From: Salinibacterium sp. dk2585
GTDB lineage: Bacteria; Actinomycetota; Actinomycetes; Actinomycetales; Microbacteriaceae
Direction of reading: 5' to 3'
Assembly (NCBI RefSeq): GCF_008001035.1
Contig: NZ_CP042856.1
Coordinates: 558,001-622,000, forward strand
Length of the DNA stretch: 64,000 nt
Shown here: positions 54,557 to 64,000 of the stretch, one piece after another
Layout of the letters: each line of letters starts with the position of its first letter
How positions within the stretch are numbered: the first letter of the stretch is position 1
Position numbers and translations under genes: made by a program
Notes under the pieces: generated by a model
Database searches by the model: none
The model's input: only the letters and a program-made list of their open reading frames with translations
Told to the model about the DNA's origin: nothing

Positions 54557-54585
54557 GAAGGCCCCGCTCATCGAGCGGGGCCTTC
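54557..54585. terminator. Bidirectional terminator between rplQ and acyltransferase gene
   Basis: GAAGGCCCCGCTC, loop ATC, GAGCGGGGCCTTC: a perfect 13-bp stem in a convergent gap, followed by GTCATT on the plus strand. It can serve both genes. Confidence 0.85.
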
Positions 54586-54662
54586 GTCATTCCGGGCCCG
54601 CGGGCCCGCGGCCCCCGGCTGGAGAGCTCCGCGCCTGCAGCGCCAGGCTCCGACCGGCGGCC

Positions 54663-56597
54663 CTAGGTCGGCTGCGGCGCGAGCCCGTAGTCGCGTGGTC
54701 CCACGACGGGCGGCAGTTCGGCGAGGCGCTGCAGCGCATCCTGCACGGCTGCAGCGTAGACGAGCCCGCCCGCATCACCGGGGTGGATCTGGTCGCGCGC
54801 GAGGAGCCGCAGCTGGGGCGCGATGGAGTCCCGCCAGTTCGCGAGTTCCACATCGCGGTACTGCTGCGCGAAGGAGGTGAGTGTCGAGTTCACCCCGTCG
54901 GTCCACCAGCGTGGCGCGTGCACGTTGACGAGCACGAGCTGGTGCGAGGTGCCCAGCAGCTCGCGCACTTCAGCGAGCGTCTCAGTGTCGACGGGGCCGT
55001 TGGTGCCGAGGCCGAGCAGCACGACGGGCCGCAGCGTGCCCGCGTCGAGATGCGCACGGATGAGTGCTGGTGCGCTGGAGAACTGCCGGGAGACGGCGGC
55101 GTCGATGTCGATGCCGGGGAGCACCTGCTGCATCGAAGCGGCTGAGGCGAGCATGACGGAGTCGCCGATCGCCGTGATCTGGTCGCCACCCGGGATCTCC
55201 GCGGGCGCGGACTGCGGCTCCGCTTCGCCCTCTCCGCCGTCTCCGGGGGCAAGGGGTGCCGGCGTCGCGGCATCGCGGATCGCATCCTGGCCCGCCTGGA
55301 TCTGCTGCTGCACGCTACCCGTTCCGGGGTCGGCCGCGATGCCCGCGATCGTGCCAGCAGTCAGGGCGATGCTGCAAGCGATTGCGAGACCGAACGCCAC
55401 GGCACGGCCCCTGCGCCGGGTTGCCGTGCCTGCAGGGACGACGGCGGCGCCGCGCCATCCGCTCAGCGCACGCCACCCCGCTCGGGCCGCACCGCGGAAG
55501 CCGAGCCTCCGTACCGGTTGCTCAAGGTGCGCGTAGGAGAGCTGCGCGGCGATGACCGTCGCGAGGAGGGCGATTCCCGCCGTGATCCACGGTGCGCCCG
55601 GGCCGGGGGCGAGCTCGGTGACGACGGAGGCTGTGAGCACGTGCGCGGGCCAGTGCCAGAGGTAGAGGCCGTAGGAGCGTTCACCGATCCATGCGAGGGG
55701 CCGGATGTCGAGCGCACGACCGAGGCGTGACGCGGGCTGGATTCCCGCAAGGATGACGAGCGCAGTGAGTGCCGCGACGACGGCGAGACCGCCGCGGTAG
55801 GTGAGCGCGGAGTCGTCACGCAGCACGAAGGCTGCGGCGACGATGAGGCCGAGTGAGGTGACACCGGCCGCCTGGATGACCTTCGCGGCGCGACCGGCGG
55901 GCCTGGACTGCGCGATGAAGGCGAGCGCGGCTCCCAGCGCGAGCCCGAAGCTGTGCGTGTCGGTGCCGAAGTAGGCGCGGGTCGCGTCGCCCGCCGGGTC
56001 AGCCGTGAGCGCCATGCCGAGGGCGGAGGCAGCGGCGAGCGCAAGCAGGATGGCGATCCGAAGACGTCGCGCGGGCACGAGCAGCAGCACCAGCAGTAAC
56101 GCCGGCCAGACGACGTAGAACTGCTCCTCGACGGCGAGGGACCAGAGGTTCCTGAAGAGCTCGGGCGTGGAGTCGTCGAAGTAGCTCTGGCCTGCCGCGA
56201 CGGCGATCCAGTTGCTGCTGAATGTGGCCGCGCCGAGCACCTGCAGTCCGAGGCCGATGAGCACGTCTCCGCCGATCAGCCACGCGATGCCGCCGCAGGT
56301 GATGACGAGCAGCCCGATCGCGGGGAGCAGCCGTCGCGCGCGGCGAAGCCAGAAACGCCCGAGGTGGATGCGACCGTCCCGCTCTCGTTCGCGCAGGAGC
56401 AGCGCGGTGATCAGGAAGCCGCTGATGACGAAGAAGATGTCGACGCCGAGAAAGCCACCCGGGAGTGCCACGGGCATGAAGTGGTAGACGATGACGGCGA
56501 GCACCGCGACGGCGCGCAGCCCGTCGAGGCCCGTGAAGCGACCGGCGGCCGGAGTGCCGCGAAGGGCAGGCTCGGTCGTGCTGGGTGTCGCTGTCAT
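54663..56597 (-). CDS. Acyltransferase 3 / SGNH two-domain membrane protein (OafA-like)
   Basis: A 644-residue protein with an N-terminal acyltransferase-3 membrane domain (about ten helices, residues 20 to about 380) and an extracytoplasmic SGNH-hydrolase-like domain at the C-terminus. The first has GLDGLRAVAVLAVIVYHF with conserved His39 and FFVISGFLI. The SGNH blocks are AIGDSVMLAS (Ser near residue 479), LGTNGP and DQIHPGDAGG with Asp-His near 610. Such proteins O-acetylate cell-surface glycans such as peptidoglycan or exopolysaccharide. It is divergent from truA, with 38 nt between the start codons. Confidence 0.9.
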   Translation of the reverse strand: MTATPSTTEPALRGTPAAGRFTGLDGLRAVAVLAVIVYHFMPVALPGGFLGVDIFFVISGFLITALLLRERERDGRIHLGRFWLRRARRLLPAIGLLVITCGGIAWLIGGDVLIGLGLQVLGAATFSSNWIAVAAGQSYFDDSTPELFRNLWSLAVEEQFYVVWPALLLVLLLVPARRLRIAILLALAAASALGMALTADPAGDATRAYFGTDTHSFGLALGAALAFIAQSRPAGRAAKVIQAAGVTSLGLIVAAAFVLRDDSALTYRGGLAVVAALTALVILAGIQPASRLGRALDIRPLAWIGERSYGLYLWHWPAHVLTASVVTELAPGPGAPWITAGIALLATVIAAQLSYAHLEQPVRRLGFRGAARAGWRALSGWRGAAVVPAGTATRRRGRAVAFGLAIACSIALTAGTIAGIAADPGTGSVQQQIQAGQDAIRDAATPAPLAPGDGGEGEAEPQSAPAEIPGGDQITAIGDSVMLASAASMQQVLPGIDIDAAVSRQFSSAPALIRAHLDAGTLRPVVLLGLGTNGPVDTETLAEVRELLGTSHQLVLVNVHAPRWWTDGVNSTLTSFAQQYRDVELANWRDSIAPQLRLLARDQIHPGDAGGLVYAAAVQDALQRLAELPPVVGPRDYGLAPQPT

Positions 56598-56623
56598 GGC
56601 CTATCGATGGTAGCCGGGCCTCG

Positions 56624-56629
56624 TAGACT
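56624..56629 (+). promoter_or_regulatory. -10 element of a leaderless promoter for truA
   Basis: TAGACT ends 6 nt before the GTG of truA, so transcription would start at the start codon. No clear -35 hexamer. Confidence 0.5.
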
Positions 56630-56635
56630 CGGCCT

Positions 56636-57559
56636 GTGGATTCGCAGACGACGGAGGCCGGCGAGCCGACCACGCGCATCCGTCTCGACATTGCCTACGA
56701 CGGTTCGGGCTTCAGCGGTTGGGCGAGGCAGCGCGGCCAGCGCACGGTGCAGGGTGAGATCGAGGCGGCGCTCGAGGTGCTCCTGAAGCGGCATCCTCCG
56801 GTTCCCCGACTGGTCGTTGCGGGCCGAACGGATGCGGGCGTGCACGCAACGGGCCAGGTCGCCCACGTCGACCTCACGGCCGAACAGCTGGCTGCCCTCT
56901 CGCTCAGGAGAAGGCCCGGTTCGAAGGGGGCGGCGGCGAACAGGGCCACGGAGGCCGACGGCCCGGAGTCCCTGGCGCGTCGCATCAACGGCATCGCGGG
57001 CCTCGACAGTGACTTCGTCGTGCTCCGCAGCACCGTCGCGCCCGCCGACTTCGACGCGCGGTTCTCGCCCGTGTGGCGCCGTTACGTCTATCGGGTCGGA
57101 GACTCCTCGGTGCCGAGGAACCCGCTCCTGCGCCACAACACGGTCTGGTACCCGGCGCCCCTCGACGAGGCGCGCATGAATGAGGCGGCGGCCGAGCTTC
57201 TTGGCCTGCATGACTTCGCCGCGTACTGTCGCCCGCCGCAAGAGGGGGCGACCACCGTGCGCACCCTGCAGGAGTTCTCGTGGCGGCGCGATGTCGACGG
57301 CGTGCTGGTGGGGGAGGTGCGGGCGGATGCCTTCTGCCACAGCATGGTGCGCTCGCTGGTCGGCGCCTGTGTCTCGGCGGGGCGCGGGGCGCTCACGGCG
57401 ACCAGGGTCGGCGAGATCCTCGAGGAGCGTGTGCGCGGGAGCGAGTTCAAGATCATGCCAGCGAAGGGACTCACGCTGGTGGAGGTCGGCTACCCGAGCG
57501 ATGACGAGCTGGGCACACGTGCCGTGCAGACGCGCGCCCGCCGCGACCCGCTCGACTGA
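56636..57559 (+). CDS. truA: tRNA pseudouridine(38-40) synthase TruA
   Basis: Makes pseudouridine in the tRNA anticodon arm. 307 residues. The catalytic aspartate is D66 in AGRTDAGVHATGQ; IAYDGSGFSGWARQ and the C-terminal FCHSMVRSLVGACVSAGRG are also typical. A Lys/Arg/Gly-rich insertion (about 88-110) lengthens it slightly. GTG at 56636 directly follows a leaderless-type -10. Often the last gene near rplQ; here it is separated by the acyltransferase. Confidence 0.95.
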   Translation: MDSQTTEAGEPTTRIRLDIAYDGSGFSGWARQRGQRTVQGEIEAALEVLLKRHPPVPRLVVAGRTDAGVHATGQVAHVDLTAEQLAALSLRRRPGSKGAAANRATEADGPESLARRINGIAGLDSDFVVLRSTVAPADFDARFSPVWRRYVYRVGDSSVPRNPLLRHNTVWYPAPLDEARMNEAAAELLGLHDFAAYCRPPQEGATTVRTLQEFSWRRDVDGVLVGEVRADAFCHSMVRSLVGACVSAGRGALTATRVGEILEERVRGSEFKIMPAKGLTLVEVGYPSDDELGTRAVQTRARRDPLD

Positions 57560-57636
57560 CACCCGCTTTGCCAACTCAGGAGTCTCGGCTCGTGACGATC
57601 GGGCCAATGAACGACCCCTGAGCGATGAAACTGAAA

Positions 57637-57665
57637 TTGACCGACGGATGCCCGTGGGATAGAGT
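57637..57665 (+). promoter_or_regulatory. rplM-rpsI promoter
   Basis: TTGACC (57637-57642), 17 nt, TAGAGT (57660-57665). The start would be near 57672, giving a leader of about 130 nt before rplM. Confidence 0.65.
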
Positions 57666-57802
57666 TTCCCCTTGGTGTGTGCGTCTCGTGCGCCACGCCC
57701 GATCATGAGCCCTCCACCGGCCTGTTCTCACGTCATCGATGTGAAAACCGCCACCGGAGTGGGATTCACGAACACCTCACTCGATCAGAAAGCAGCACTA
57801 TT

Positions 57803-58249
57803 GTGACTCGCACATTTTCTCCCACGCCCGCTGACGTCAAGCGCGAATGGCTCGTCATCGACGCGACCGACGTCGTGCTGGGCCGCCTCGCCAGCCACGC
57901 TGCGACGCTCCTGCGTGGCAAGCACAAGCCGACCTTCGCGCCCCACATGGACATGGGTGACTTCGTCATCATCATCAACGCAGACAAGGTCGCCCTGACG
58001 GGTTCCAAGCTCGCGCAGAAGAAGGCCTACCGCCACTCGGGTTACCCGGGCGGCCTCAAGGCCACGAGCTACGCGGAGCTCCTCGAGACGCGCCCCGAGC
58101 GCGCGGTTGAGAAGGCCATCCGCGGCATGCTCCCCAAGAACTCGATCGGTCGCGCCCAGCTCGCGAAGCTCAAGGTCTACTCGGGCCCGGAGCACCCCCA
58201 CGCTGCCCAGCAGCCCAAGACCTACACCCTCGGCCAGGTCGCGCAGTAG
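57803..58249 (+). CDS. rplM: 50S ribosomal protein L13
   Basis: L13, 148 residues, an early 23S rRNA binder. [25 protein letters not shown] and [14 protein letters not shown] identify it. GTG at 57803 ([12 protein letters not shown]) is the actinobacterial start. Confidence 0.98.
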   Translation: MTRTFSPTPADVKREWLVIDATDVVLGRLASHAATLLRGKHKPTFAPHMDMGDFVIIINADKVALTGSKLAQKKAYRHSGYPGGLKATSYAELLETRPERAVEKAIRGMLPKNSIGRAQLAKLKVYSGPEHPHAAQQPKTYTLGQVAQ

Positions 58250-58282
58250 CGCCGGCCGTAAGAAATAAGGATTTCGAAGACT

Positions 58283-58768
58283 ATGGCGAAGATCGCAGAC
58301 TCCATCGAGCAGGCTCCCGAGAGCTTCACGACCGAGACCCCCGCGTCGGAGGCTCCCAAGGCTCCCCGTGCAATCCTCAACGTCGCTGGCGCAGCCGTCG
58401 GCCGCCGCAAGCAGGCCATCGCCCGCGTGCGCATCGTCCCCGGCAGCGGCAGCTTCACGGTCAACGGCCGTGAGCTCGCGGACTACTTCCCCAACAAGCT
58501 GCACCAGCAGCTCATCAACGACCCGTTCAAGGTGCTTGACCTCCTCGGCAGCTACGACGTGACGGCCAAGATCACGGGCGGTGGCCCCTCGGGCCAGGCC
58601 GGTGCGCTCCGCCTCGCCATCGCCCGCTCGCTCAACGAGATCGACCGTGAGAACAACCGTCCCGCCCTCAAGAAGGCCGGCTTCCTCACTCGTGACGCCC
58701 GCGTCATCGAGCGCAAGAAGGCTGGTCTCAAGAAGGCCCGCAAGGCGTCGCAGTTCTCCAAGCGCTAA
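58283..58768 (+). CDS. rpsI: 30S ribosomal protein S9
   Basis: S9, 161 residues, whose C-terminal tail reaches P-site tRNA ([12 protein letters not shown]). The core starts at [15 protein letters not shown]; the first 35 residues are a low-complexity acidic extension. Cotranscribed with rplM, 33 nt apart. Confidence 0.98.
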   Translation: MAKIADSIEQAPESFTTETPASEAPKAPRAILNVAGAAVGRRKQAIARVRIVPGSGSFTVNGRELADYFPNKLHQQLINDPFKVLDLLGSYDVTAKITGGGPSGQAGALRLAIARSLNEIDRENNRPALKKAGFLTRDARVIERKKAGLKKARKASQFSKR

Positions 58769-58792
58769 TCCGTTCCGGCGACGGACAAAGGC

Positions 58793-60157
58793 ATGGCTCG
58801 ACTGTTCGGTACCGACGGGGTTCGGGGTCTCGCTAACCGCGACCTGACTGTCGAACTCGCTCTCGGTATCGCACAGTCTGCGGCCGTCGTGCTCGGCAAG
58901 GGCCGAGTCGCTGACGGCCGCAGGGCTTCCGGCCGTCGTCCCGTCGCGGTGGTGGCACGTGACCCCCGAATCTCGGGTGAATTCATCTCGGCCGCTGTGG
59001 CCGCTGGGTTCGCGAGTTCGGGGGTCGACGTGCTTGACGCGGGGGTCATCCCGACGCCCGCTGCCGCATTCCTCATCGAGGACATTCGAGCCGATTTCGG
59101 CGTCATGATCTCGGCGTCGCACAATCCCGCCGAAGACAACGGCATCAAGCTCTTCGCGGTGGGTGGCGTCAAGCTGCCAGACATCGTCGAGGACCGCATT
59201 GCGGATGCCTATGAGAAGGGCCGCAAGCTTGCGCCGACCGGTGTCGAGGTGGGGCGCATCCGTCGCTTCGCCGACGCCGAGGACCGCTACGTGCTGCACC
59301 TCCTGTCCACGCTTCCCGCGCGGCTCGACGGGCTGCACATCGTGCTCGACTGTGCTCACGGCGCCGCATCCGGCGTCTCGCCGCAGGTGTTCACGGATGC
59401 CGGTGCCCGCGTCACGGTGATCGGTGCCGACCCCGACGGCCTCAATATCAATGACGGTGTCGGTTCGACCCACATCGATCGTCTCGCGGAGGCTGTCGTC
59501 GCCCACGAGGCAGACCTCGGCATCGCCCACGACGGCGACGCGGACCGCTGCCTCGCGGTCGATCACACGGGCGCCATCGTCGATGGCGACCAGATCATGG
59601 CCATCCTCGCCCTCTCCCTCAAGGAGCGGGGCCTGCTCAAGCACGACACGCTCGTGGCCACGGTTATGAGCAACCTTGGGCTGCGCCTGGCGATGGAGGA
59701 GAACGGCATCTCGATGGTGCTGACCTCGGTCGGCGACCGCTACGTGCTTGAGGCAATGGAGGAGCACGGGTACAACCTGGGCGGCGAGCAGTCCGGCCAC
59801 GTCATCATGAGCGATCACGCGACGACGGGCGACGGCATCCTGACGGGCCTCCAGCTGGCGGCCGAAGTCACTCGCACCGGAAAGTCCTTGGCGGAGCTCG
59901 CGTCAGTCATGACCGTGTACCCGCAGGTCATGATCAATGTGAAGGGTGTCGACCGCACTGCCCTCGAGGGCAACGACGTCATCGCATCCGCTGTCTCGGG
60001 CTGGGAGGAGCGCCTCGGTTCAACGGGCCGGGTGCTCCTGCGCCCCTCCGGCACGGAGCCGATGGTGCGCGTCATGGTTGAGGCGGCCGATCACGAGACC
60101 GCGCAGCAGGCGGCTGAGGAACTCGCTGCCGTCGTTCGCGAGCAACTCGCGAACTAG
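58793..60157 (+). CDS. glmM: Phosphoglucosamine mutase
   Basis: Converts glucosamine-6-phosphate to glucosamine-1-phosphate for UDP-GlcNAc. 454 residues. The phosphoserine is S109 in MISASHNP, the metal loop is DGDADRCL, the sugar-binding loop GGEQSGH and the phosphate loop [11 protein letters not shown]. It starts 24 nt after rpsI, so it may share that transcript. glmS, one step earlier in the pathway, is 1.1 kb away. Confidence 0.97.
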   Translation: MARLFGTDGVRGLANRDLTVELALGIAQSAAVVLGKGRVADGRRASGRRPVAVVARDPRISGEFISAAVAAGFASSGVDVLDAGVIPTPAAAFLIEDIRADFGVMISASHNPAEDNGIKLFAVGGVKLPDIVEDRIADAYEKGRKLAPTGVEVGRIRRFADAEDRYVLHLLSTLPARLDGLHIVLDCAHGAASGVSPQVFTDAGARVTVIGADPDGLNINDGVGSTHIDRLAEAVVAHEADLGIAHDGDADRCLAVDHTGAIVDGDQIMAILALSLKERGLLKHDTLVATVMSNLGLRLAMEENGISMVLTSVGDRYVLEAMEEHGYNLGGEQSGHVIMSDHATTGDGILTGLQLAAEVTRTGKSLAELASVMTVYPQVMINVKGVDRTALEGNDVIASAVSGWEERLGSTGRVLLRPSGTEPMVRVMVEAADHETAQQAAEELAAVVREQLAN

Positions 60158-60207
60158 CGCGAGTCTTCGCGATTGCCGTCGAGCGAACCGCGCTACCGAA
60201 CCCGCCT

Positions 60208-61155
60208 TCAGATCTTGCGGAGCAGTATCTTCTGCACCGCGTGATCGGCGTCCTTGCGCAGCACGAGTGTCGCGCGCGAGCGTGTCGGCAGGATGTTCTC
60301 GCTCAGGTTGGGCAGGTTGATTCTGTTCCAGATCCCTGAGGCTGTCTCCCGCGCCTGCTGCTCGTCGAGCGACGCATAGCGGTGGAAGTACGACTCCGGA
60401 TCGGCGAATGCCCCGCGCTGCAGTTTGAGGAAGCGCTCTTCATACCAGCGGGCGATGTCGTTCGTGCGGGCATCCACGTAGATGCTGAAGTCGAAGAGGT
60501 CGCTGAGCGCGAGGGTGTGGCCGGGCTGCGGGGGCTGCAGCACGTTGAGCCCCTCGACGATGAGGATGTCGGGCCGCCGCACGACGACCTCGGCCCCGGG
60601 GATGATGTCGTAGGTGAGGTGGGAGTAGACGGGGGCACGCACTTCGGCGACGCCGCTCTTGACCTGCGTGACGAAGCGCAGGAGGCTGCGGCGATCGTAG
60701 GACTCGGGGAATCCCTTGCGCTGCATGAGACCCCGCCGCTCGAGTTCGGCGTTGGGATGCAGGAACCCGTCGGTGGTGAGGAGTGCCACGCGAGGCGTCG
60801 ACTCCCAGCGGGCCAGAAGCACTCGCAGGAGGCGGGCGATTGTCGACTTGCCCACCGCGACCGAACCGGCGACACCGATCACGAAGGGTGTTGTAGGGGA
60901 GCGTTCTCCGAGAAAGCCGCTCGTCGCGGCGTGCAGCTCGCGAGCGCCCACGACGTAGAGGTTGATGAGCCTGCTGAGCGGCAGGTAGACGTCGGATACC
61001 TCGTCGACGCCGAGTGCGTCGCCGAGGCCACGGAGCCCAACGATCTCCTCCTGGGAGAGCGGCAGCTTCGTCGCTGGCGCGAGTTCTGCCCAGGCGGCCC
61101 GCTCGATCTCGACGAATGGCGTGCTGCCTGGCGCGCCTGTAGTGGGGTCGGACAT
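60208..61155 (-). CDS. coaA: Pantothenate kinase, type I
   Basis: First step of coenzyme A synthesis: phosphorylates pantothenate. 315 residues. P-loop [12 protein letters not shown], the DGFLHPN substrate motif and the FDFSIYVDA and YFHRYASL segments are typical of the feedback-inhibited bacterial type. ATG at 61155 ([10 protein letters not shown]) is chosen; TAGGCT ends 8 nt upstream, so the mRNA may be leaderless. Convergent with glmM, divergent from glmS. Confidence 0.95.
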   Translation of the reverse strand: MSDPTTGAPGSTPFVEIERAAWAELAPATKLPLSQEEIVGLRGLGDALGVDEVSDVYLPLSRLINLYVVGARELHAATSGFLGERSPTTPFVIGVAGSVAVGKSTIARLLRVLLARWESTPRVALLTTDGFLHPNAELERRGLMQRKGFPESYDRRSLLRFVTQVKSGVAEVRAPVYSHLTYDIIPGAEVVVRRPDILIVEGLNVLQPPQPGHTLALSDLFDFSIYVDARTNDIARWYEERFLKLQRGAFADPESYFHRYASLDEQQARETASGIWNRINLPNLSENILPTRSRATLVLRKDADHAVQKILLRKI

Positions 61156-61224
61156 CGCTGAGAAGCCTAGCGCGCGCGGAGCGCGCGAACTCTCGTTCAG
61201 CACCGCTGGCATAGAATCGGGCGC
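61156..61224. promoter_or_regulatory. Divergent leaderless promoters between coaA and glmS
   Basis: On the plus strand TAGAAT (61212-61217) ends 7 nt before the glmS ATG. On the minus strand TAGGCT (61169-61164) ends 8 nt before the coaA ATG. Neither has a convincing -35. There is no room for a glmS ribozyme. Confidence 0.55.
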
Positions 61225-63081
61225 ATGTGTGGAATCGTGGGATACGTCGGAACCGACAAGAGCATCGAGGTGCTGATGGGCGGTCTCCGTCGACTTGAGT
61301 ACCGTGGCTACGACTCGGCCGGCATCGCGGTGCTGGGTGCAGACGGCACCCTTGACACCCGCAAGAAGGCGGGCAAGCTGCAGATGCTCGCCGACGAGCT
61401 GCTCGCGCAGCCGGTCGCGAATGGTGCCACGGGCATCGGCCACACCCGCTGGGCGACGCACGGCGGTCCCACTGACTCGAACGCGCATCCGCACCTCGGC
61501 GACGACGGCCGCCTGGCCCTGATCCACAACGGCATCATCGAGAACTTCGCCGAGCTCAAGCAGGAGCTGCTCGACGAGGACCCGGAGACGGAGTTCCTGA
61601 GTGAGACCGACAGTGAGGTCGCGGCGCTCCTCGTGGGACGGGCCTACCGCCGCACGGGCAACCTCGCCGAGGCGCTTCGCGAGGTCGTCGCGCGCCTCCA
61701 CGGTGCCTTCACGCTGCTCGTCATGCACGTCGACGAGCCGGGCGTCGTCGTGGGCGCACGCCGCAACTCGCCCCTGGTGATCGGGCTCGGCGATGGCGAG
61801 AACTTCCTCGGCTCGGATGTCGCGGCATTCGTTGAGCACACGCACCGCGCGATGGAGATCGGTCAGGACCAGCTCGCGATCATCACTCCCGACAGTGTCA
61901 CCGTCACCGACTTCGACGGCAACGCAGTCGAAGCCAAGACCTTCGAGGTCGCCTGGGATGCCTCCGCCTCGGAGAAGGGCGGCTGGTCGAGCTTCATGGC
62001 GAAGGAGATCAGCGAGGAGCCCGAGGCTGTCGCGAAGACCCTCCTTGGCCGCGCGACGGAGGACGGGGTGCACATCGCCGAGCTCGCTGGCATCGGCGAC
62101 GACGCGCTCCGCGCCATCGACCGCATCGTGATCGTCGGCGCAGGCACGGCGAACTACTCGGGCATGGTCGCGAAGTACGCGATCGAGAAGTGGGCCCGCG
62201 TGCCCGTGGACGTCGAGCTTGCGCACGAGTTCCGCTACCGCGACCCCATCCTCACCCCTGACACGCTCGTCGTCTCGATCAGCCAGTCGGGCGAGACGAT
62301 GGACACGCTCATGGCGGTCAAGTACGCGAGCGAGAACGGCGCGCGCACGGTGTCGATCTGCAACACGCAGGGCGCGACGATCCCGCGTGAGTCCGACGCC
62401 GTCATCTACACGCACGCCGGCCCGGAGGTGGCCGTCGCATCGACCAAGGCCTTCGTCGCCCAGGTGATCGCGCTCTACCTGCTCGGGCTGCACATCGCGA
62501 CGGCCCGCGGCACCCTATCGGCGCAGGAGGTCGCCTCCGCAGTCGAGGAGCTCCAGGCGCTTCCCGACAAGATGGCGACCGTGCTCGAGGAGCACGAGAC
62601 CATCAAGCAGATGGCTGGCTGGATGGCCGACACGCGTTCCGTGCTGTTCCTTGGCCGGCACGTGGGCTTCCCGGTCGCGCTCGAGGGCGCGCTCAAGCTC
62701 AAGGAGATCGCGTACATCCACGCTGAGGGCTTCGCCGCCGGTGAGCTCAAGCACGGTCCCATCGCGCTGATCGAGCCGGGCATCCCGGTCTTCGTCGTCG
62801 TGCCGAGCCCGCGCGACCCCGACTCGCTGCACAAGAAGGTTGTCTCGAACATCCAGGAGATCCGCGCTCGCGGTGCCCGTGTGCTCGCAATCGCAGAACA
62901 GGGTGATGCGGCAGTGTTGCCCTACGCGGATGTCGTGCTGCCGATCCCGCTCGCGGGGCGCTTCTTCGAGCCGCTGCTCGCGGTCATCCCGCTGCAGATC
63001 TTCGCGATGGAGCTTGCCTCGGCCAAGGGCCTCGACGTCGACCAGCCGCGCAACCTCGCCAAGTCCGTCACGGTGGAGTAG
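61225..63081 (+). CDS. glmS: Glutamine-fructose-6-phosphate aminotransferase
   Basis: Makes glucosamine-6-phosphate from fructose-6-phosphate and glutamine. 618 residues. The nucleophile is Cys2 in MCGIVGYVG; the glutaminase domain has HTRWATHG. Two SIS sugar-isomerase domains follow with [22 protein letters not shown] and the C-terminal KSVTVE. The start is fixed by Cys2. Followed after 3 nt by acpS, then alr. Confidence 0.98.
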   Translation: MCGIVGYVGTDKSIEVLMGGLRRLEYRGYDSAGIAVLGADGTLDTRKKAGKLQMLADELLAQPVANGATGIGHTRWATHGGPTDSNAHPHLGDDGRLALIHNGIIENFAELKQELLDEDPETEFLSETDSEVAALLVGRAYRRTGNLAEALREVVARLHGAFTLLVMHVDEPGVVVGARRNSPLVIGLGDGENFLGSDVAAFVEHTHRAMEIGQDQLAIITPDSVTVTDFDGNAVEAKTFEVAWDASASEKGGWSSFMAKEISEEPEAVAKTLLGRATEDGVHIAELAGIGDDALRAIDRIVIVGAGTANYSGMVAKYAIEKWARVPVDVELAHEFRYRDPILTPDTLVVSISQSGETMDTLMAVKYASENGARTVSICNTQGATIPRESDAVIYTHAGPEVAVASTKAFVAQVIALYLLGLHIATARGTLSAQEVASAVEELQALPDKMATVLEEHETIKQMAGWMADTRSVLFLGRHVGFPVALEGALKLKEIAYIHAEGFAAGELKHGPIALIEPGIPVFVVVPSPRDPDSLHKKVVSNIQEIRARGARVLAIAEQGDAAVLPYADVVLPIPLAGRFFEPLLAVIPLQIFAMELASAKGLDVDQPRNLAKSVTVE

Positions 63082-63084
63082 GCC

Positions 63085-63456
63085 GTGATCGTCGGGGTGG
63101 GCGTCGACCTGGTCGATCTCGCCCGCTTCGAGCGGGCGGCGAGCCGGACTCCGAGACTGCTCGACCGGCTGTTCGCCGAGAGCGAACAATGGTCGGACGG
63201 TCGTCGGCGGTCGTTGCCCTCGCTCGCGGCACGCTTCGCCGCGAAGGAGGCGCTCATCAAGGCGGTCGGCGATTCATCCGGGATGCGCTGGCACGACATG
63301 CGCGTCGTCTCGAACGAGCTGCGCAACCCTTCCTTCGAGCTGCACGGCGGCATCGCTGAGATCGCCGAGCGGCGCGGCATCGGTACCTTCCACCTGTCGA
63401 TGAGCCACGACGGCGGGCTCGCGATCGCCTACGTCGTCGCGGAGGGCGGGGCATGA
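63085..63456 (+). CDS. acpS: Holo-[acyl-carrier-protein] synthase
   Basis: Transfers phosphopantetheine from CoA to acyl carrier protein. 123 residues. The magnesium motifs are GVDLVDLARFERA and ARFAAKEALIKAVG. GTG at 63085 is 3 nt after glmS; its stop overlaps the alr start (ATGA). Confidence 0.96.
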   Translation: MIVGVGVDLVDLARFERAASRTPRLLDRLFAESEQWSDGRRRSLPSLAARFAAKEALIKAVGDSSGMRWHDMRVVSNELRNPSFELHGGIAEIAERRGIGTFHLSMSHDGGLAIAYVVAEGGA

Positions 63457-64000
63457 GCGGGCGGATGCGCGAGGCATCCGTCTCGCTGTCGGCCATCAGC
63501 AGCAACGTGGCCAGGCTGCGGGAGCTCGCGGGCGGCACGCCGGCCATGGCGGTCGTCAAAGCCGACGGCTACGGGCACGGAACAGCCGAGGTGGCACGCG
63601 CGGCGCTCGCAGGCGGCGCGGAGCGGCTGGGTGTCGCCGACATCGGCGAGGCCCTGGTGCTGCGCAGCGCCGGCATCGCGGCGCCGATCCTCGCCTGGTT
63701 GCACGCGCCGGACGAGGATTTCGTGGCCGCGGCGGCCGCGGGCGTCGAGCTGGGGCTGAGCCGCGTCGAGCAGTTGGAGCGCGCCGCGGCGACGGATGCC
63801 ACTCCCACCGTGCATCTCAAGGTCGACACGGGCCTCGGCCGCAACGGCGCCGAGCGTTCCTCCTGGCCCGCCTTCCTCGCTCGCGCCTCGGAGCTTGAGC
63901 GGCAGGGGGGCATCCGCGTCGAGGGGATCTTCTCGCACCTCGCGAACGCGGGCCGGGAGGAGGACCTCTCGCAGGTCGCGGCATTCGAGGCGGCGACGGC
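63453..64000 (+). CDS. alr: Alanine racemase (3' end outside window)
   Basis: PLP enzyme that makes D-alanine for peptidoglycan. About 182 codons are visible. The PLP lysine is K36 in AVVKADGYGHG; VDTGLGRNG and EGIFSHLANA are typical of the TIM barrel. The ATG overlaps the acpS stop, so it is translationally coupled. The second half is beyond the window. Confidence 0.95.
   Translation, partial: MSGRMREASVSLSAISSNVARLRELAGGTPAMAVVKADGYGHGTAEVARAALAGGAERLGVADIGEALVLRSAGIAAPILAWLHAPDEDFVAAAAAGVELGLSRVEQLERAAATDATPTVHLKVDTGLGRNGAERSSWPAFLARASELERQGGIRVEGIFSHLANAGREEDLSQVAAFEAAT

Noticed and set aside
61156-61224. glmS ribozyme upstream of glmS
   Set aside because: Only 69 nt separate coaA and glmS and the -10 places the transcript start at the ATG, leaving no leader.

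Overview
The window is high-GC DNA from an actinobacterium, most likely a member of the Microbacteriaceae (inference). The signs are the gene order rpoB-rpoC / rpsL-rpsG-fusA-tuf / S10-spc-alpha ribosomal operons / rplM-rpsI-glmM / glmS-acpS-alr, frequent GTG and TTG starts, several TANNNT promoters placed so that transcripts would be leaderless, and a short dispersed palindromic repeat (GGTTGAG...TATCGA) of a kind I associate with this family. No rRNA, tRNA, CRISPR array, insertion sequence or prophage was seen.

Layout. 1-9.4 kb: accessory and housekeeping genes, mostly on the minus strand: an Lhr-type helicase (cut by the window edge), a DUF4916 Nudix-like protein, a GNAT acetyltransferase, a DEAD-box RNA helicase, a ComB-like protein, a SprT-like metalloprotein, a TPR-like protein, a lipoprotein sugar dehydrogenase and a spermidine-synthase-like methyltransferase. 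9.5-17.2 kb: rpoB-rpoC with promoter and terminator. 17.3-31.2 kb: an FHA membrane protein followed by a complete monoderm-style type IV pilus locus: pilB, pilT, pilC, major pilin pilA, three minor pilin-like proteins, pilD, pilM, pilN and pilO, with no secretin. 31.3-32.4 kb: an acidic-tailed membrane protein. 32.4-37.2 kb: the str operon with a clear promoter and a strong terminator after tuf. 37.2-38.2 kb: a topoisomerase IB. 38.5-54.6 kb: S10, spc (with secY, adk, map) and alpha operons, ending in a bidirectional terminator. 54.6-57.6 kb: a divergent acyltransferase/truA pair. 57.6-64 kb: rplM-rpsI-glmM, convergent coaA, then glmS-acpS-alr (alr cut by the edge).

How the parts work together. 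Most of the window is the transcription and translation core (RNA polymerase, ribosomal proteins, EF-G, EF-Tu, IF-1, SecY, adenylate kinase, methionine aminopeptidase). The pilus block is a self-contained machine: PilD processes prepilins, PilC/M/N/O form the inner platform, PilB extends and PilT retracts. glmM and glmS feed UDP-GlcNAc synthesis and alr feeds peptidoglycan; coaA and acpS supply CoA and holo-ACP.

Most interesting lead: the word GCATCCG/CGGATGC is very frequent and, in at least five non-coding places, occurs as inverted pairs forming hairpins, one of them a terminator-like stem. That is how DNA-uptake words are arranged in Neisseria and Haemophilus, and this window carries a PilT-containing pilus. 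The link is a hypothesis; a family-wide word bias is the main alternative.
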